Below are positions 34,831-47,362 of a stretch of DNA of 64,000 nucleotides, piece after piece (within the stretch, counting starts at the first letter, position 1; each line of letters begins with the position of its first letter). The notes below the pieces were generated by a model. It saw nothing but the letters and a program-made list of their open reading frames with translations, did not search any database and had not been told where the DNA came from. Source of the DNA: Sarcocystis neurona. Taxonomy: Eukaryota > Apicomplexa > Conoidasida > Eucoccidiorida > Sarcocystidae. Location of the stretch: the NCBI GenBank assembly GCA_000727475.1, contig KL647288.1:10550903-10614902 (forward strand). The letters are read 5' to 3'. The position numbers and the translations under genes are program-made.

Positions 34831-37800
34831 TCAAGCCGCTGCGCTCCTTCGCTTGACTCCTGCAGTTGCAGTGACGGAAGCCGATGGGGCCTGAAGTACC
34901 TTCGCTTGCTTTTGTTGCTTCACTCTCTCACGCAGCAACGCATGTTCCTGTTTGCCGACGTAGAAACAACTGATGTTTAGAAACGTGCAAATGGCGCGGA
35001 CTGTTGAAGAAACGAAGTCATACAGGTAAATAGCGCTCCAGAGCGAAACGGCGGCCAATATCCAAGGAGCAGCAAGCTGCTGTTGGTGTTGTTGCTTCAA
35101 AGACAATGGGGATTTGACAAACAAAGCAAGCGGTGAGTCTGCGCGAGGTGCTGCACAGTAGAAGTATATTGACGCGACGTAGAACGGTAGCGCCGGCCAG
35201 TGCACCGGAGACAACCGCAGCTGAAACGCAATCGCACACACTAGCAACCAACGAGTTGTTGCACTGTAGAGATGTCCATAGTCGGAATCGCAGAGCGTTT
35301 TGATGGCGTAGCTTATAACTGCCACACACACAAACACCCAGGTAGTGGACGCGTTGCAGACACGGTCTGCACGTGGGGGTATGGTCAAGGGCTTTTGACG
35401 TTGAGTAGTGACGCGGGAGGCAAAGCGTACCCGGTAAAAATGTATTGCTTTAGGTGGACTATAGTGAACACTTGTTGTGATAGAATCGTGACGAAGCTGA
35501 AGGTGGTGCGTCTCTACATCAGGTAATAATGCGCACACAAAATGGGGACGATGACTTCCACGGACACCTACTCAGTGCATTTGTAGAGATGGGCGTAGTG
35601 GTGCAGAGATTAGTGGAGGATAACCGACAGTGTGCCCAGGCAAGCAGCTGAGAAGTGGGCTGTGAGAGTTTACAAGTCAGCGTAAGTGGGAGATTTTCCA
35701 GTGTTGACACTTTAGTGAATCCCTACAAAGAACAGGATGGTTTCATAGAAAAATACATCCAAAGAGAAGAAACGGTGGAGCTTCAGAGAACGAAGACATT
35801 GCAACAAAGCAGACGGGAGTGAGGTGTAAATGCGACAGCTTCTTCGGAAAAATCTATGTACTTGGCACGCGTTTCTATTAGCTTGTGAACATTAACGGAA
35901 CTCTACTGAAGATTTGCACTTACTTAAGCACAATGAAGAAAAACACAGGTACACAAATTGCAGACAAACGAAAGACGTTGAAAGGCCCACGTCGAAAGGT
36001 CCAGTGCAATACAACCACACACTGGCAGATTAAGCACCCGCGCGGCGCCGGCACGTGATATAACCTTGCGCTCGTGTCGAATGCTTTATCAGCAAGAATA
36101 GGACGACGTTGTAACGAGCCAGTGTGACTCTAAACATGAAGTCGGACATACCTGTACACGGAACATGGACAGTCCAGCTTCAGTGACTAAGTAATCGGCT
36201 CTAGGGACGAAGAACGTGTATTTACACCTCAGCCTCAAACGAACTGGGTGTGCGCTTGTTCAACTGTAGCACAACGGCGGTACATGTATAAACCTATGCA
36301 GGGTATGCACTCGCCTGTTAGGCCGAAGCACAACTAAGAAGACCGCATCTTGTGCTTGGTGTCTGCGCACGGCAGTCAGCATTTATTCGCACGAATGCGC
36401 GCGCCGCAGTAGAACGAGTGTCTTACCTTGCAAGTCGCCGCAACACTCATCCGAAGAGCCACGATAGACGAATTCACGACGATAAGAGCGTACGAAGTCG
36501 CTGGATATGATACCATCAGATCTGCAGCAGAAGCCGTGCAGAAACAACGCATACACGTCTTGACGAGTATATATATATATATATATATATCTTTACATGT
36601 ATGCGTATAAGATGTGCGAAGCTTTGCGTGTCCAAACGCGGCTACTCGCTGCGTTGCCGTTTTCACTCGCTATGACGTCAGGTCAAGCACGACACATCCT
36701 GTCCGCAGAGAGGCAACACGGAAACTGGTTATTGAAGAAGGACGCAGTCAGAGGGTCCACAGAAGCTGGAGCATGTGTGCAACAGTGTGGCAGCTGTATG
36801 CACAGAACAATAACCGTTCACCCGAATACGCATCGAAGAATATGAGCAACGGTAAACTGGGTATCCAGCCGTCTTCAGTGACCGGTAAGCGGCCTGCGTT
36901 CTTGGTACAGACGGGCACCAGTGGACCCCTCCTGGATATTCACTTCTCACATCCCGGGTCCTTGGGTCTCACATAGGTGATGCCGCTGTTTTCCTGTTTG
37001 AGGCTACCATTTGGGCAGCAAACTTTCTGCATACACGACTTTTCACTCACATTTGCCCGCACCAACCTACAAATCTGGAAGACACAGATACACCTTTTTT
37101 GCAGCCTTCAAATCGCCACACAAATACATTTACAACCTATGAGGCCTGAGTTCGTCGGCATTACCTGAGCAGTAGAAGGCGAACTGGAACACGACGTGGG
37201 AGAAGCAACCGAGCAGCTGTGCTGCGCACACACAGAGTGTCAACGCACATATATTTGCCGGTGAATAGATGATCCAAGGCTGGAGTCAGCTGACGTCTCT
37301 ACTTGAATATATCCAAGTGACGCTCCTGTGCACAGACGCACCCGCGACCGAAGCGGGAGCGGATCATTATTTTCACTGATGTACGCGATTAGGCACGCGC
37401 AGACGTGCAAACCTTTATCAGCCCCTGCGTTTGTTCTTCACTTTTGTGAGTTGGACCTTACATACACACTGTCCCTTGTAGAGCTCGTGGTCCTGTGTGC
37501 CAGCTGCTTGTCTGCGTTCAAGTGGCTTACGTGCCACAAAACTGCCGCCACTGTTCAAGGGTCACCAAAGCCCTTTTTATCCTTTAAGTAAATACCTTTT
37601 CACAACCCATTTAGAAGACTCACACGAATGTTCGATGTTATCGAAGTTCGTGAATTTTCGACTTTCACAAACCGTGTGGACGGGTCTGAAGATTTATTGG
37701 TGCACGCGCAGATGTAGGCAACCAACCCCGCAATCGAAGAAGCAGCATGCATCTTGAACCGCCCACTAGAAAATCCATTCCTACTCAAACCATTAAAAGA

Positions 37801-40800
37801 GAAGACGACGCTACTTGCACTGGTATCTTCGTAATTATGTGATGTGCGTGAAGCACACACACACGCCCCTGCCACAAGAGGCTTCAACGTTACACTGTAG
37901 ATCTGGGTGTAACACACGTAAACTACGAACACACAAGCAGATGCGTGCAACACCTATGCCTGCGTAGTCACACTGTGATCTTGGACACAAGGCATACATC
38001 AGTACCGAGGAAATACATGAGAAGTGTGTACATCTACGCCCAGGTAAAGCATACGGTCAGACTAAGTTTCACTAGTGTGACGCGGCAAATACTGAATATT
38101 AACACAGACCTGCAATGTTTTTGCATCTCAGAAGACATAAAACGTAAGCAGTCGGACGAAGGCTGCGCCCTGCTGAGACGCCTGATAAAGGTGGAAGCAC
38201 AGAAACCTACACATTGCCGTGAATCGGTTGGGAACGCAGCGCCACCCGGTGATGACGTCCGAGACCAGAAGGTACACAAGCCTGCAAGCAAAACCGTGCC
38301 CACGATTCAGTTTTACAACACTAAGACGACCCCGTTAGGCCAAAAGACGGGGTCGTCCAAAGACACTGCGCCGCGCGTGGTCAGCTGCGGAATACGTTCC
38401 TATCCATTAAATGCTCGAGCTGTTGCAACTACCAGAAAGTGCCAACATGCGTGGGTGCGAAGCTCCAGATACTACTACCATTCATGTTAAACTCTCAACG
38501 ACACGACATCACTTGGCTGCTTTTTCGACAAACGCGGCACAGACACGTCAGTTATCCACGTCAGTTATCCACTTACATACAAAGTATACGACGATTCAAC
38601 GAGACTGCGGACTGCTGGAGTCAAAGAACACACACGGACTTGCTTCTGACTGCCTATACGAAGGCGGTATTCTTGTGCACACCGAGATTGTCACGACGCC
38701 TGTTAACGAGGTGAACCCACGCCTGGCTCACACTTTGTCACACATACGTGTGTGCAACGCTCCTGGTGGGTTGAAACCAGTTGTGACTGGATACTTTACC
38801 ACCTGAGAAGGACGTTGACGCTTCTACACAGGCGCATCTGCAGTCTTAGATCCACAAATCACATTTCAGTCGTGGCGGGCACTCACTGGCGCCGGACCCT
38901 CAAATGTATAACGCTGTGTCCGTGTCGACTGTACGCTCAACCCATTTCACGCGTGCTCGTACCTATACACTTCGTTACCCATTTACGTGTACTTACGGCC
39001 AGCACCTTCCGGGGGATCGTCTATGTGGCTGCCTATCAAAACAATAGTACAGAACGTCAGAAGCCTGCCTGAAGAGCAAGGCGCCGCCCGCGACGCACCA
39101 CAGCGTCACTCCGCATCTACCGGTACATTCCCGCTCCGGTCGACAGAGGGTGCAGAAATGTGCAGTCGGTACAAGCCCTTCTTGTCCTTACGCTGGCAAG
39201 ACTTACAACATGTAGAATGGGAACGAGACTAGCATCTGTATCCGCTGATGCAGTAGCCATGCGGGAAGCGCCTCTGCGGCAGTCTTCCTGTGCGAAAGAA
39301 ACAAAATGCGAAGGCACCACAAGCATCGTAACAGCGGGCGTGAGCAAAGCAGCGGCAGCGGCAGCGGTGTACACTGTCACAGCGGAACCAACAACCACCA
39401 CTACGGCACAACTGGTGCAGCCGTACAGGGGGAGCACTCACGCAGGTAGCTCCTTTTCGAAGCAGAGTTCTTTGAAAACCGGAAACTCTAATATTGGATT
39501 GTTATTTATAGCCGCGGATATACAATCAACCAAAAAGAAACTACCTATCGCAGGAAAAACCGTGAACGCTGCAGAGGACTACGGCAGAGTGTCGACTCTT
39601 CCTACCTAATGATCACGTCGGCCTGTACCCAAGGCTGTTGTCCGGAGTACCATATCACAGGTGCATGTGCGTGTGCACAAGTTCAGGTCCATCCTTTAGA
39701 CGGTGACATTTTCATAGGCGTCCACAACCAAAACAGATCCAGACGCGTTCACGCGCAGCAAACGCGGCTGGCGTTTCCTTGCACGCATGTCTGTGTGTCG
39801 AGAGGTGATCTTTGAGTACACGCATGAAATCATCTGGATACGCAATGAGCACGACATTTCGTATTTTCTGTACTCGTGTGGCCGAAGTAAGAAGAAAAGG
39901 AAAAGTCTTACAGCGGCGCCAGCACATCCATGACAACTACAGAATCAGCAACCTTTCAACGTGTACACAAACACGTACGACAGACAAAGTTGTACTTGTA
40001 AAGTCTTCAGAATAAGCGCCTATGTGGTGCAGTAGCTTCAGGCAGCTGTGCATCCGCTACGTACTTTGGCGTAATGTGTTCTCGCCGACGTGACGCATGC
40101 CACGTTTACAACTGCTACGCACACCCATCCGTAGCGGCGCCGTACAGATTTCGTGAAAAACCAGAAATTATCGTGTTTGGTTTTGACACACAGCCGCTAA
40201 CGTACGACCACCCACGAGAAAGTGAGCAGATTGGGTCAGGAGGAGGAGGCCAGCATACACGGATGATTGGCACACTCAGTAGACTTAAATGACAAGGAAC
40301 ACCCCAATGTAGGAGAATCCTCAGTGGCGCGGCGCCGGCCCGGACCTGCTTGTCATTATTTATCTTTGCGACGAAGCGTACATCTAGGCCTATGTATCAA
40401 AGCACGCATATACAGACATAGGAGGGGGGCCTGAGACAGTTGCCAGTGCTGCAGCCGTGATTGTAAACATATTTCCCGCAAAGAACAAAAACCAAAAAGA
40501 TAGGTTCGCGCGAACAGCCGCCTGCCCCAAACACCCGTGCACTTCTGCGCACAAAGCCGCAGTAGCGCTCACACGTGTACACATGTCTACGAGAGAGGCC
40601 CCTTGCCTGTAGCTGTCGCCAACCAGTCCCGAGCGCCGTATCTGCCTTGACGAATACGTTCAAGACAAGCGCAACAGGACACACCCACCGTTTAATGCTC
40701 AGGTTCTCCCACTCGCCCTCTACACACTACACATATCGATATACCTGACAAGCGTTTACGCACAGACACGTACACAGACACACACACGTACAGCACACAC

Positions 40801-43800
40801 AAAACTGCCTACACATATGTACATATGTGCATAAGTGAATGTGTCAGAGGAGTTTGTACCTGGTTGGCATCGACCCGTGTGGAACACGCTTGGAGATGGA
40901 AAGGATGACTGCAAAGCGGCCTGCATTCTGCTCTCACTTACTGAAGAGATAAAGGAAGTATCTCGGAGATTTTTAGAAGGAAGGCATCCGGGCCAAAAAT
41001 GCCTGCAAACAAAACCACCCCTATGGTCTGCACGCCCCACACGCAAAAAAAAGCCACTCTACTTGCCCTGCAGTCTCTCTGAGAAAAGGCGTAGGAGGTG
41101 GGCGTCATTATCCTCCTCTTGGCCACAGCACTACCATCGTCACTACCGTCAAGTGCATCGACACACATACGAAAAAATCTGCCTCCCTTCCGCGTGTGTA
41201 CACGTGTGCGTCCACACACAAGCACACAAGAGAGACGAAAGAAGAAGACACATGGCGGTATGTTCTGTACATCTCCAGGGCAGACCGGTGAACGTGTGGA
41301 CACAGGCTTCCTGACAAAACGTACGAGAAGCACGTTTGTGTGTATTCCTGCGCCCACGTACATCCACGTACGACCACGCATGCGTGCGCGGACCGTGGCC
41401 ACGCAGACGCTGCCGGCAAAGGAACTGTCCGCAACAAAAGGGTCCGCCTGTGAACTACAGTGCTCATTCCACAAGAGATACCTACGGACCGCATCGCGGC
41501 CCGCTCTCGACGTACAAAAGGGCGTTTCTCCCTCCCCACGTAAGACAGATTCGTCGCAGCGGACATGCAGGATATTCATTCAGAAAAAGTTCTTCTCGTT
41601 CCCTACATCTTGCGGTCCATTGTTGTTCATATATATATGTATATATAGGTACATGCACATGTAATCTGCTGAGACGATGACGCACAAATGTACCTGTACA
41701 AATGTGTGTGCGCGCGTGTGTCGCGCGTCGCACAGATCCCCTCCAGTACGCTGATATCAGCAAACCTACGTTGACGCAAGAACACATCGCTGTGCGCACA
41801 CGGGAAGGCGCGCCCCGGTGTTACCACTCCGCTACACACGCCAGAAGTCGTGAGCTGTCTTCGCGGGTGCACTCACAAACTCTCTGCCTAATTGCAATAG
41901 TCGCGCTTCAGGAAAATTTACGCGTATCACAGTTGCCGCCGAGATGTCAACCCTGAGGCTTTGAGCGCGTAGGTGAGTGAAGAGGTGGGCAGAGGTGGTG
42001 GTGAAACCACCCAGCTGACCACGTCAGGGGGATCCGCCACGCATTGTGGTCCCAGTTGAGCGTGGGAGTACAGACTGCCTACATACTGAAGACGTAGGTG
42101 ATACAAGTGTCACTCCTGTAGCCTGTACACTGGTTGTCCACTCCATACGGGACAATCTCTAATCACTGTACAGGCGCAGCGTAGAGTGCACACATGGAAA
42201 ATGACAAAAGGACGACCATCACCTCTCTCGCTCACAAGTGTTATTTTGCAAGCGGAAGGGAACACCTAGTGTCTTTCGTCTGAGAGAGAAACTGTCACGT
42301 GAACAACGAAGGACATATAAAGATGCACACAAAATCTCCTTTCGTGACACAAAGAGAAGGGAATCCACATCGTTTGTAGACATAACAGGTGAGTCGGAGT
42401 GTTACGTGGTAGTGGAGGAGAACAGCGCTGACTGTTTGAAACCGCAAGGAAGAATAGTCCAGGACGGGCGAACCTGGTAAACTTTTCTCTAACAGACGTG
42501 TGCCACCTGATCTGGCTTGGTGACAACAGAAAGCGTGGTGTGCAAACGCGCACGCTGGACACATTAGGAGAGCGAAGGAGGAGACGCCGTACACAAAGAG
42601 GGAGCAGGAGCATGCCTCTCTGTTGACAGCACACGCTAGAATGTTTGCGCTGACGAGAGGCGCGCGTGCAACGTCTTTTGCTCAACGTTCAGGAAAAAAC
42701 GTGCTTGCGCACATTGTGGAGTCACCGCGCGCAGGGCAAACCAGGGCAGAAAAACTGCAGTCGGCAACTGCGGCAAACGCAGGTACAGATACACCTGCGA
42801 TAATGCAGATACATATATGCACAGGTGTACACGTGAACAGGTGCCGCCTGCGGAGGCGAGTATCACCAGGAGCGTTGTGAGACGCAGACCTACGACGCAG
42901 CCTGACGACGAACTCCCAAGCTGGCGTACGTCGTAAGTAACTGTCTTACCACCAGCTGTCCTTCTGTCACGCCGGCCACGCCTGTGCAGCAGCGGTAAAC
43001 GTTGAAGTGGAGCTCCCACCACTGCGTCCGCCAAGAATAGCAGCGAGACCAGCGAGACAGCGGCGAGAGCCAAACGGCACCAGAAGCATGCGCAAAAACA
43101 CAAAGAAGACACAGAAGACAGCAATACAAAACTGTCCTGGTTTGTCGCTGCTCACAGGCCCTTCATGCGTCCAGCGCGTGCGGACACGGAACAAAAACCT
43201 TTCTATCACTGCACGACGCAGCAGACAGGCACGAACACGCACATGTGACACAGAAGTGCACTACAACGTAGACGTGGGTGCACGTGTCTTCATCCACACG
43301 CCGGCTGTGTTCACACATAGAGATAGAAGTAGGACGGCAGCGAGGCACATCCTCGCAAATGACACCGGCTAACTATTAAGAGAGCTATCTGCCCGGCGCC
43401 CTCCTTTCGATGTACGGGCAAAATCTCGAAACCCCCAAATCGTGGGCTTCGCAGCGCGCAGTGAAATTTAAAAATCGAACCCTGTACATGCCTCAGACTG
43501 ATGCGTCCACTTCATACTGCGCCGGTGATCTGTATTCATGTTGATATTATACGGCGGACTGGGGAAGGTGTAGGATTACGAATTCTATCAATCACGGCTA
43601 TACGTGCCACACAAGCGCAGTTACACCACGAGTTGTCTCGGTGGACCTGTCGGTTTTCCGCACTGCTAAGTCTCTGTCTTGCCACTGCCACTGCTCCCCC
43701 GGCTGCCTGCTGCTGCCGCTCGCCCGTCTCTGCTGGTGCTCCAACACAGTTGTTGCCTCTGCAGCTCCTGCTGCTCCTTCTGCTGCACGTGCGGGGGTGT

Positions 43801-46800
43801 CGTGTGTAATACAGCACATGTGTCGCCCGCGGCTGCTCGCTGGTGTCGCGTGTGGCCGTCTGTCGCTGACTCTGTTGCTGCTGTCTCTGTCGAGTGCATC
43901 TCGTCTATCAACAGCCCGTGTTCCATTTTTCTTGCACGCGCTCTTTTCGCTGCCGTCCAGTCTCTCTTACAGAGCCACGCGCTGTTCGCCCATGGCAGCT
44001 ACATCCCCGTGTCGCTGGTGGTGGCTCTGCCGTTGAGCACTCACCGTATACACCATCAGCTGCATTTGGACAATGGCGAGCAGCAGATACGCGTAAAAGC
44101 CGAGGCCCATGCGCACGACCGCCCAGTCGATGAAGACGACGAAGATCTGCAAGACACGCTCTACACAGAAGCACAGCGCTCTCTGTAGGCCAAGTCTACT
44201 ACTGCTACATCTGTAACTCACCCCACTACAGTCCCACATCCACAATATCTCCTTCCTGACTCGCAGCCGTTTGTGACACACGGAGGTATTTGCTTAGTAG
44301 TTCCTGCACGAGTCCATTCTTTCCTGCAGGCGTACCTGTCAGCACTACCACACAGCAAGTGCTGGTGGGACGACCTTGCCGTCAAACAACACCAGCCAGC
44401 ACACCTTACACGAATGCATGTGTTCTTTACTACTGGCGACTTCCATACACCTGGCTACACTCTCTCACGTGCTGCAGTTTGAACAACTGAAGCTGTGAGC
44501 GGAAAACGGTGTGCTGCATTCGACTTCGACGCACAACGCGCAGTTGCACCATGCTCTCCGCGCGCTTTGGACCACATCGTTTCGTTCGGCATGAGTCATC
44601 GTATGTGAGTATATCTTACGACGGCACGTGTCCGACGCGAAAAAATCTGCTGCTGCGTCAACGCCCGAGCAGAGCCGTACGAGTTGTACTTTTGTGTCAA
44701 AACACTGTAAACTCGGACGGCACACTGCTTGTTTTTCGTGTGCGGCATCAATTCAGGAGCCGTGAGAATTCAACGGAATACGCAGTCTTATCTTTATACC
44801 CTGATATTCAGAAATGTATATCCATATATACACAAACATGGACGCACGTGCGGACACAACCGTACATATAGAGAGATATAGATATACATATGGACAAGTA
44901 GCCGTACGTATAGTTATGGAAGGACACAGAAAAGGCTCTCGTTTTGATTGTTAATTCATGGTGGGTTGCTCGTGCTGCTGCAAGGTGATGCGTGCATGCT
45001 GGGACCCGTCGACGGATTCTTCTGCTGCATTGCCTACTTACACGCAGGCTGCTAACGCAGCAGCAGCGCGTTAGTAGCGCTGACAAACACGTGCTGCCGT
45101 TAGCAGCACGTGTTTGCGGCAGTGTTCGCCTGCTGCCTACTTCAGACTACGTGCATAACCCATCGTCTACTGGATTTACACCTATGTGCCCCCCTATTTA
45201 CAAGGTGTACACGCCAACGTATCCGTACACATGCCTAGGTCCACACGCGTGCACACGTGCGAAATCTTATATGAATACATATGTAGCCGCAGTTACATTT
45301 CCGTGGCAGTCAGTTGTGCTCCTGAAGGCAGTAGGCTGCTGCTATGCTGATCAATTATAGCGTCCTGCCGCTCCGCGCTCCTCCCCGTGCATAGTCTCTC
45401 ACCGTGCTGAACGCGTCGCATCCATGGTCGAGCAGCTGGCCCAGAGGCGTTGACGTATTTGTTCGGCGGGCCTGCTTCCCGTCCACTGCGTCAAGGGTCT
45501 GCAGCACGCACGCAGAGAGTAGTCCAGTGACGTGCACGTACACCTGAGCCTCTTAGTGATATACGCAGTGGGCTGGACGTACACCTCCGTATCACCCGTT
45601 CAACGCGCGCGGCACGCGTTATTGCGCTGTCGCTTTACATGCAAAAAATGATACCGCAGCAGCTACTCCGGCTTCTCATCGCATCGCTTCCACGTGCAAA
45701 GAGACGCTGAAGAAGCACATGACATCACCCAACAAATAGAGCACAGAAGAAGTGGCCGCGCTGGCGACCGTGCCAGCATCCGCGTGATCAGTGAAAGAGA
45801 CGGGATATACCACCGGTGACTCTCTCGCGTGCACGGCCCGCAGCTGGCGATGCAATGGGCGTCCAACACGCACACACTACAATACCTCTGTTGATCCCCA
45901 CATGCAAAAATAGACATGCACTACTGACTACCCGTGATGATCGTCGGGATCCTCCAGCAACTGCACCAGCAGCAGCACAGCGTACCTGATAAATGAAGAG
46001 CAAAAGAGCAATGACGTAGTAGACCTCTCGCGGGGCAGCCTCCTCCAAATGAGGCATGTAGACGGTGACAGCCACCATGGGGATCAGGGTGCAGAAGAAC
46101 CCGAGGAGGGTCAGCGCATTCGGATTCACCCACTGCACGCACAAAAGCAGCAATGCGGAACGGAGCAGGTGCCGTTGGTGGAACCAAACGTCCTCAGCAG
46201 CGACTTCCGTCAATGACAGCAGCCCGACCATGGAGAGCCTTGCCGCTTCAAAAAATTCGACCGACAACAGAGTCTGCAAACGGTATGAGTGCGTTATTTT
46301 CCCACAAAGTATGCGAAGCCACCCCCTGCGCCTTAAGCATAGCAAGGCAGAGCGTGCTTCCACGTGCAATGCAAGAGCTGTGGCGCTTTCGAGTGAAGGG
46401 ACCCACGCGTCTTGCTGCAGCGGTTGGTGCTGACACTGTTGCTGCGACCCTCACGCTGACGCTACAGGTGAGTTGACTCTGGCGGACGCGCCAGGTCTGC
46501 TAAGCTCGTCACGGCCTCGGTAGACGCAGCAGTGGCAGATGCACGACACGTACGCCAATAGTACGCACCGCAGCACGTGCGACAGCAAAGAAGTCAGGAA
46601 TTCACGATCACCAAAAATATGAGCCACACAGAAAAACACGCAGAGGGGGGCGAGCGGTGACAGCAATTGGTACCCCGAAGAAGTGGGGGAAGGGGAAGGG
46701 GGACGGGCACCGGATACGGCAGTGAGACCCCCAGCAGCTAAACTTTTCTAATCGACAAAGACAGACGCTCTGACTGCAGCACCAGGGCAGTCCGTGCCAC

Positions 46801-47362
46801 TCACAGGCAGGAGCAGCGACACGGGAGCCTCGTCGTAATGACGCAGTGCACCAGCTGCTGAGAAATACGAGCTTCACGATTGGGGGATACGGGTGTTTGA
46901 ACTCTATTCAAATCGCGCCCTACGGAAGCCAAAGAATGCAACAGCAGTGATGGTGCGATAAGCAGACTGTGGACAACACACCGAGGCCAGTGACGACACC
47001 GCACCCAGTATTACGACCAGCAGCAAAGACACCGCAGCGACCCCAGCGACGGCCACCAGCATATGTAGAGGCGGCAGCAATACGAGCAGTGTGTGAAGGT
47101 AGCAACAGAGAGGCCAGCTGTCACAGCGCGCGCGCGCACAACGACCAGCAGCAAGAACGGGGTTACTATCAGGTCGATCCTGAGACGGCGGAAGGTATCG
47201 ACAGACCAGACTCACTAGTGGCAGCTTGCTCGCGACCCACTCCCACCACGGGTTCATGAAGCGGTCTATGGGAGTGCTACCACCTCCTCTGTACGAGTAG
47301 TGCCGCAGCTGTTCCAGCGCAGCAACCGGGAGGTACCAGCCAAGCAAGTTTTTCGGCAGCAT
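34831..47362 (-). CDS. Choline/ethanolamine phosphotransferase (CDP-alcohol phosphatidyltransferase family), multi-exon
   Basis: Transfers phosphocholine or phosphoethanolamine from the CDP-alcohol to diacylglycerol, the last Kennedy-pathway step, in ER-type membranes. Placed exons on the minus strand: 47362-47216, 46132-45986, 45498-45403, 44146-44045, 43021-42950, 41027-40942 and terminal 35366-34831. All junctions among the first six are GT-AG and phase 0. Exon 1 gives [20 protein letters not shown], exon 2 [13 protein letters not shown] plus a membrane helix, exon 3 the full catalytic signature DGxxARx8GxxxDxxxD ([11 protein letters not shown]...GQLLDHGCD), exon 4 a membrane helix, exon 5 [10 protein letters not shown] and GVTEGQLV, and exon 6 a helix [10 protein letters not shown]. 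Exon 6 ends in phase 2. The last exon has several membrane helices and [13 protein letters not shown], aligning with the family C-terminus, then a basic tail. One or more middle exons between 40942 and 35366 remain unplaced. Head-group preference cannot be read from the sequence. Start ATG 47362 is the only in-frame Met; an upstream exon is possible. Confidence 0.87.
36568..36590. repeat. (TA)n microsatellite
   Basis: 23 uninterrupted alternating T/A bases, inside the long intron before the last exon of the phosphotransferase gene. Confidence 0.9.
38211..38281 (-). other. Candidate middle exon of the phosphotransferase gene
   Basis: The acceptor is ggttttgcttgcag and the donor gtaggt (or gtgtag). 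One frame reads [20 protein letters not shown], membrane-helix-like and of a size like the other exons. Phase with its neighbours is not settled. Confidence 0.25.
38325..38357. repeat. Hairpin with 11-base perfect arms
   Basis: GACGACCCCGT at 38325-38335 and ACGGGGTCGTC at 38347-38357, separated by an 11-base loop. Inside an intron of the phosphotransferase gene. Confidence 0.85.
38547..38573. repeat. Short direct repeat, ACGTCAGTTATCC twice
   Basis: Two adjacent copies of about 14 bases in intronic DNA. Minor. Confidence 0.7.
39207..39287 (-). other. Candidate middle exon of the phosphotransferase gene
   Basis: 81 bases between a strong pyrimidine-rich acceptor (tttgtttctttcgcacag) and a consensus donor gtaagt. 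One frame reads [20 protein letters not shown] followed by FPFYML, plausible for a loop plus membrane helix. It would start after one carried base and end with two. Its fit to neighbouring exons is unproven. Confidence 0.3.
39820..39867 (-). other. Candidate middle exon of the phosphotransferase gene (3' end uncertain)
   Basis: The acceptor follows a long pyrimidine tract (ttttccttttcttcttac...gagtacag). The frame then reads [20 protein letters not shown]. No clear donor was chosen; the downstream limit given here is approximate. Confidence 0.22.
40430..40544 (-). other. Candidate exon 7 of the phosphotransferase gene (3' end uncertain)
   Basis: The acceptor gtgcgcag at 40545 gives the one-base offset needed after exon 6 (which ends in phase 2). 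The frame reads [20 protein letters not shown] then LCGKYVYN, a membrane-helix-like stretch expected at this point in the family. The donor is not clear. An overlapping alternative frame ([14 protein letters not shown]) is also hydrophobic but does not match the phase. Confidence 0.3.
40812..40829. repeat. 18-base perfect palindrome in alternating purine-pyrimidine DNA
   Basis: CACATATGTACATATGTG reads identically on both strands and sits at the edge of a run of alternating CA/TA/GT words from about 40741. Intronic. Confidence 0.85.
45084..45116. repeat. Hairpin with 14-base perfect arms
   Basis: CAAACACGTGCTGC at 45084-45097 and its exact reverse complement at 45103-45116, loop CGTTA. Inside the intron between exons 3 and 4 of the phosphotransferase gene. 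A weaker GCTAACGC/GCGTTAG inverted pair lies just before it. Confidence 0.9.

Noticed and set aside
41098..41664. 188-codon plus-strand frame
   Set aside because: Antisense to and flanking phosphotransferase exon 6 in intronic DNA; no motif, and composition follows the spacer words.
43460..43480. Reverse-strand GGTTCGATTTT resembling a tRNA B box
   Set aside because: Lacks the terminal CC and any cloverleaf pairing.
44045..44146. First read as the C-terminal exon of the phosphotransferase
   Set aside because: The order and the match to the stretch right after the catalytic motif show it is exon 4; the true C-terminal exon is 34831-35366.
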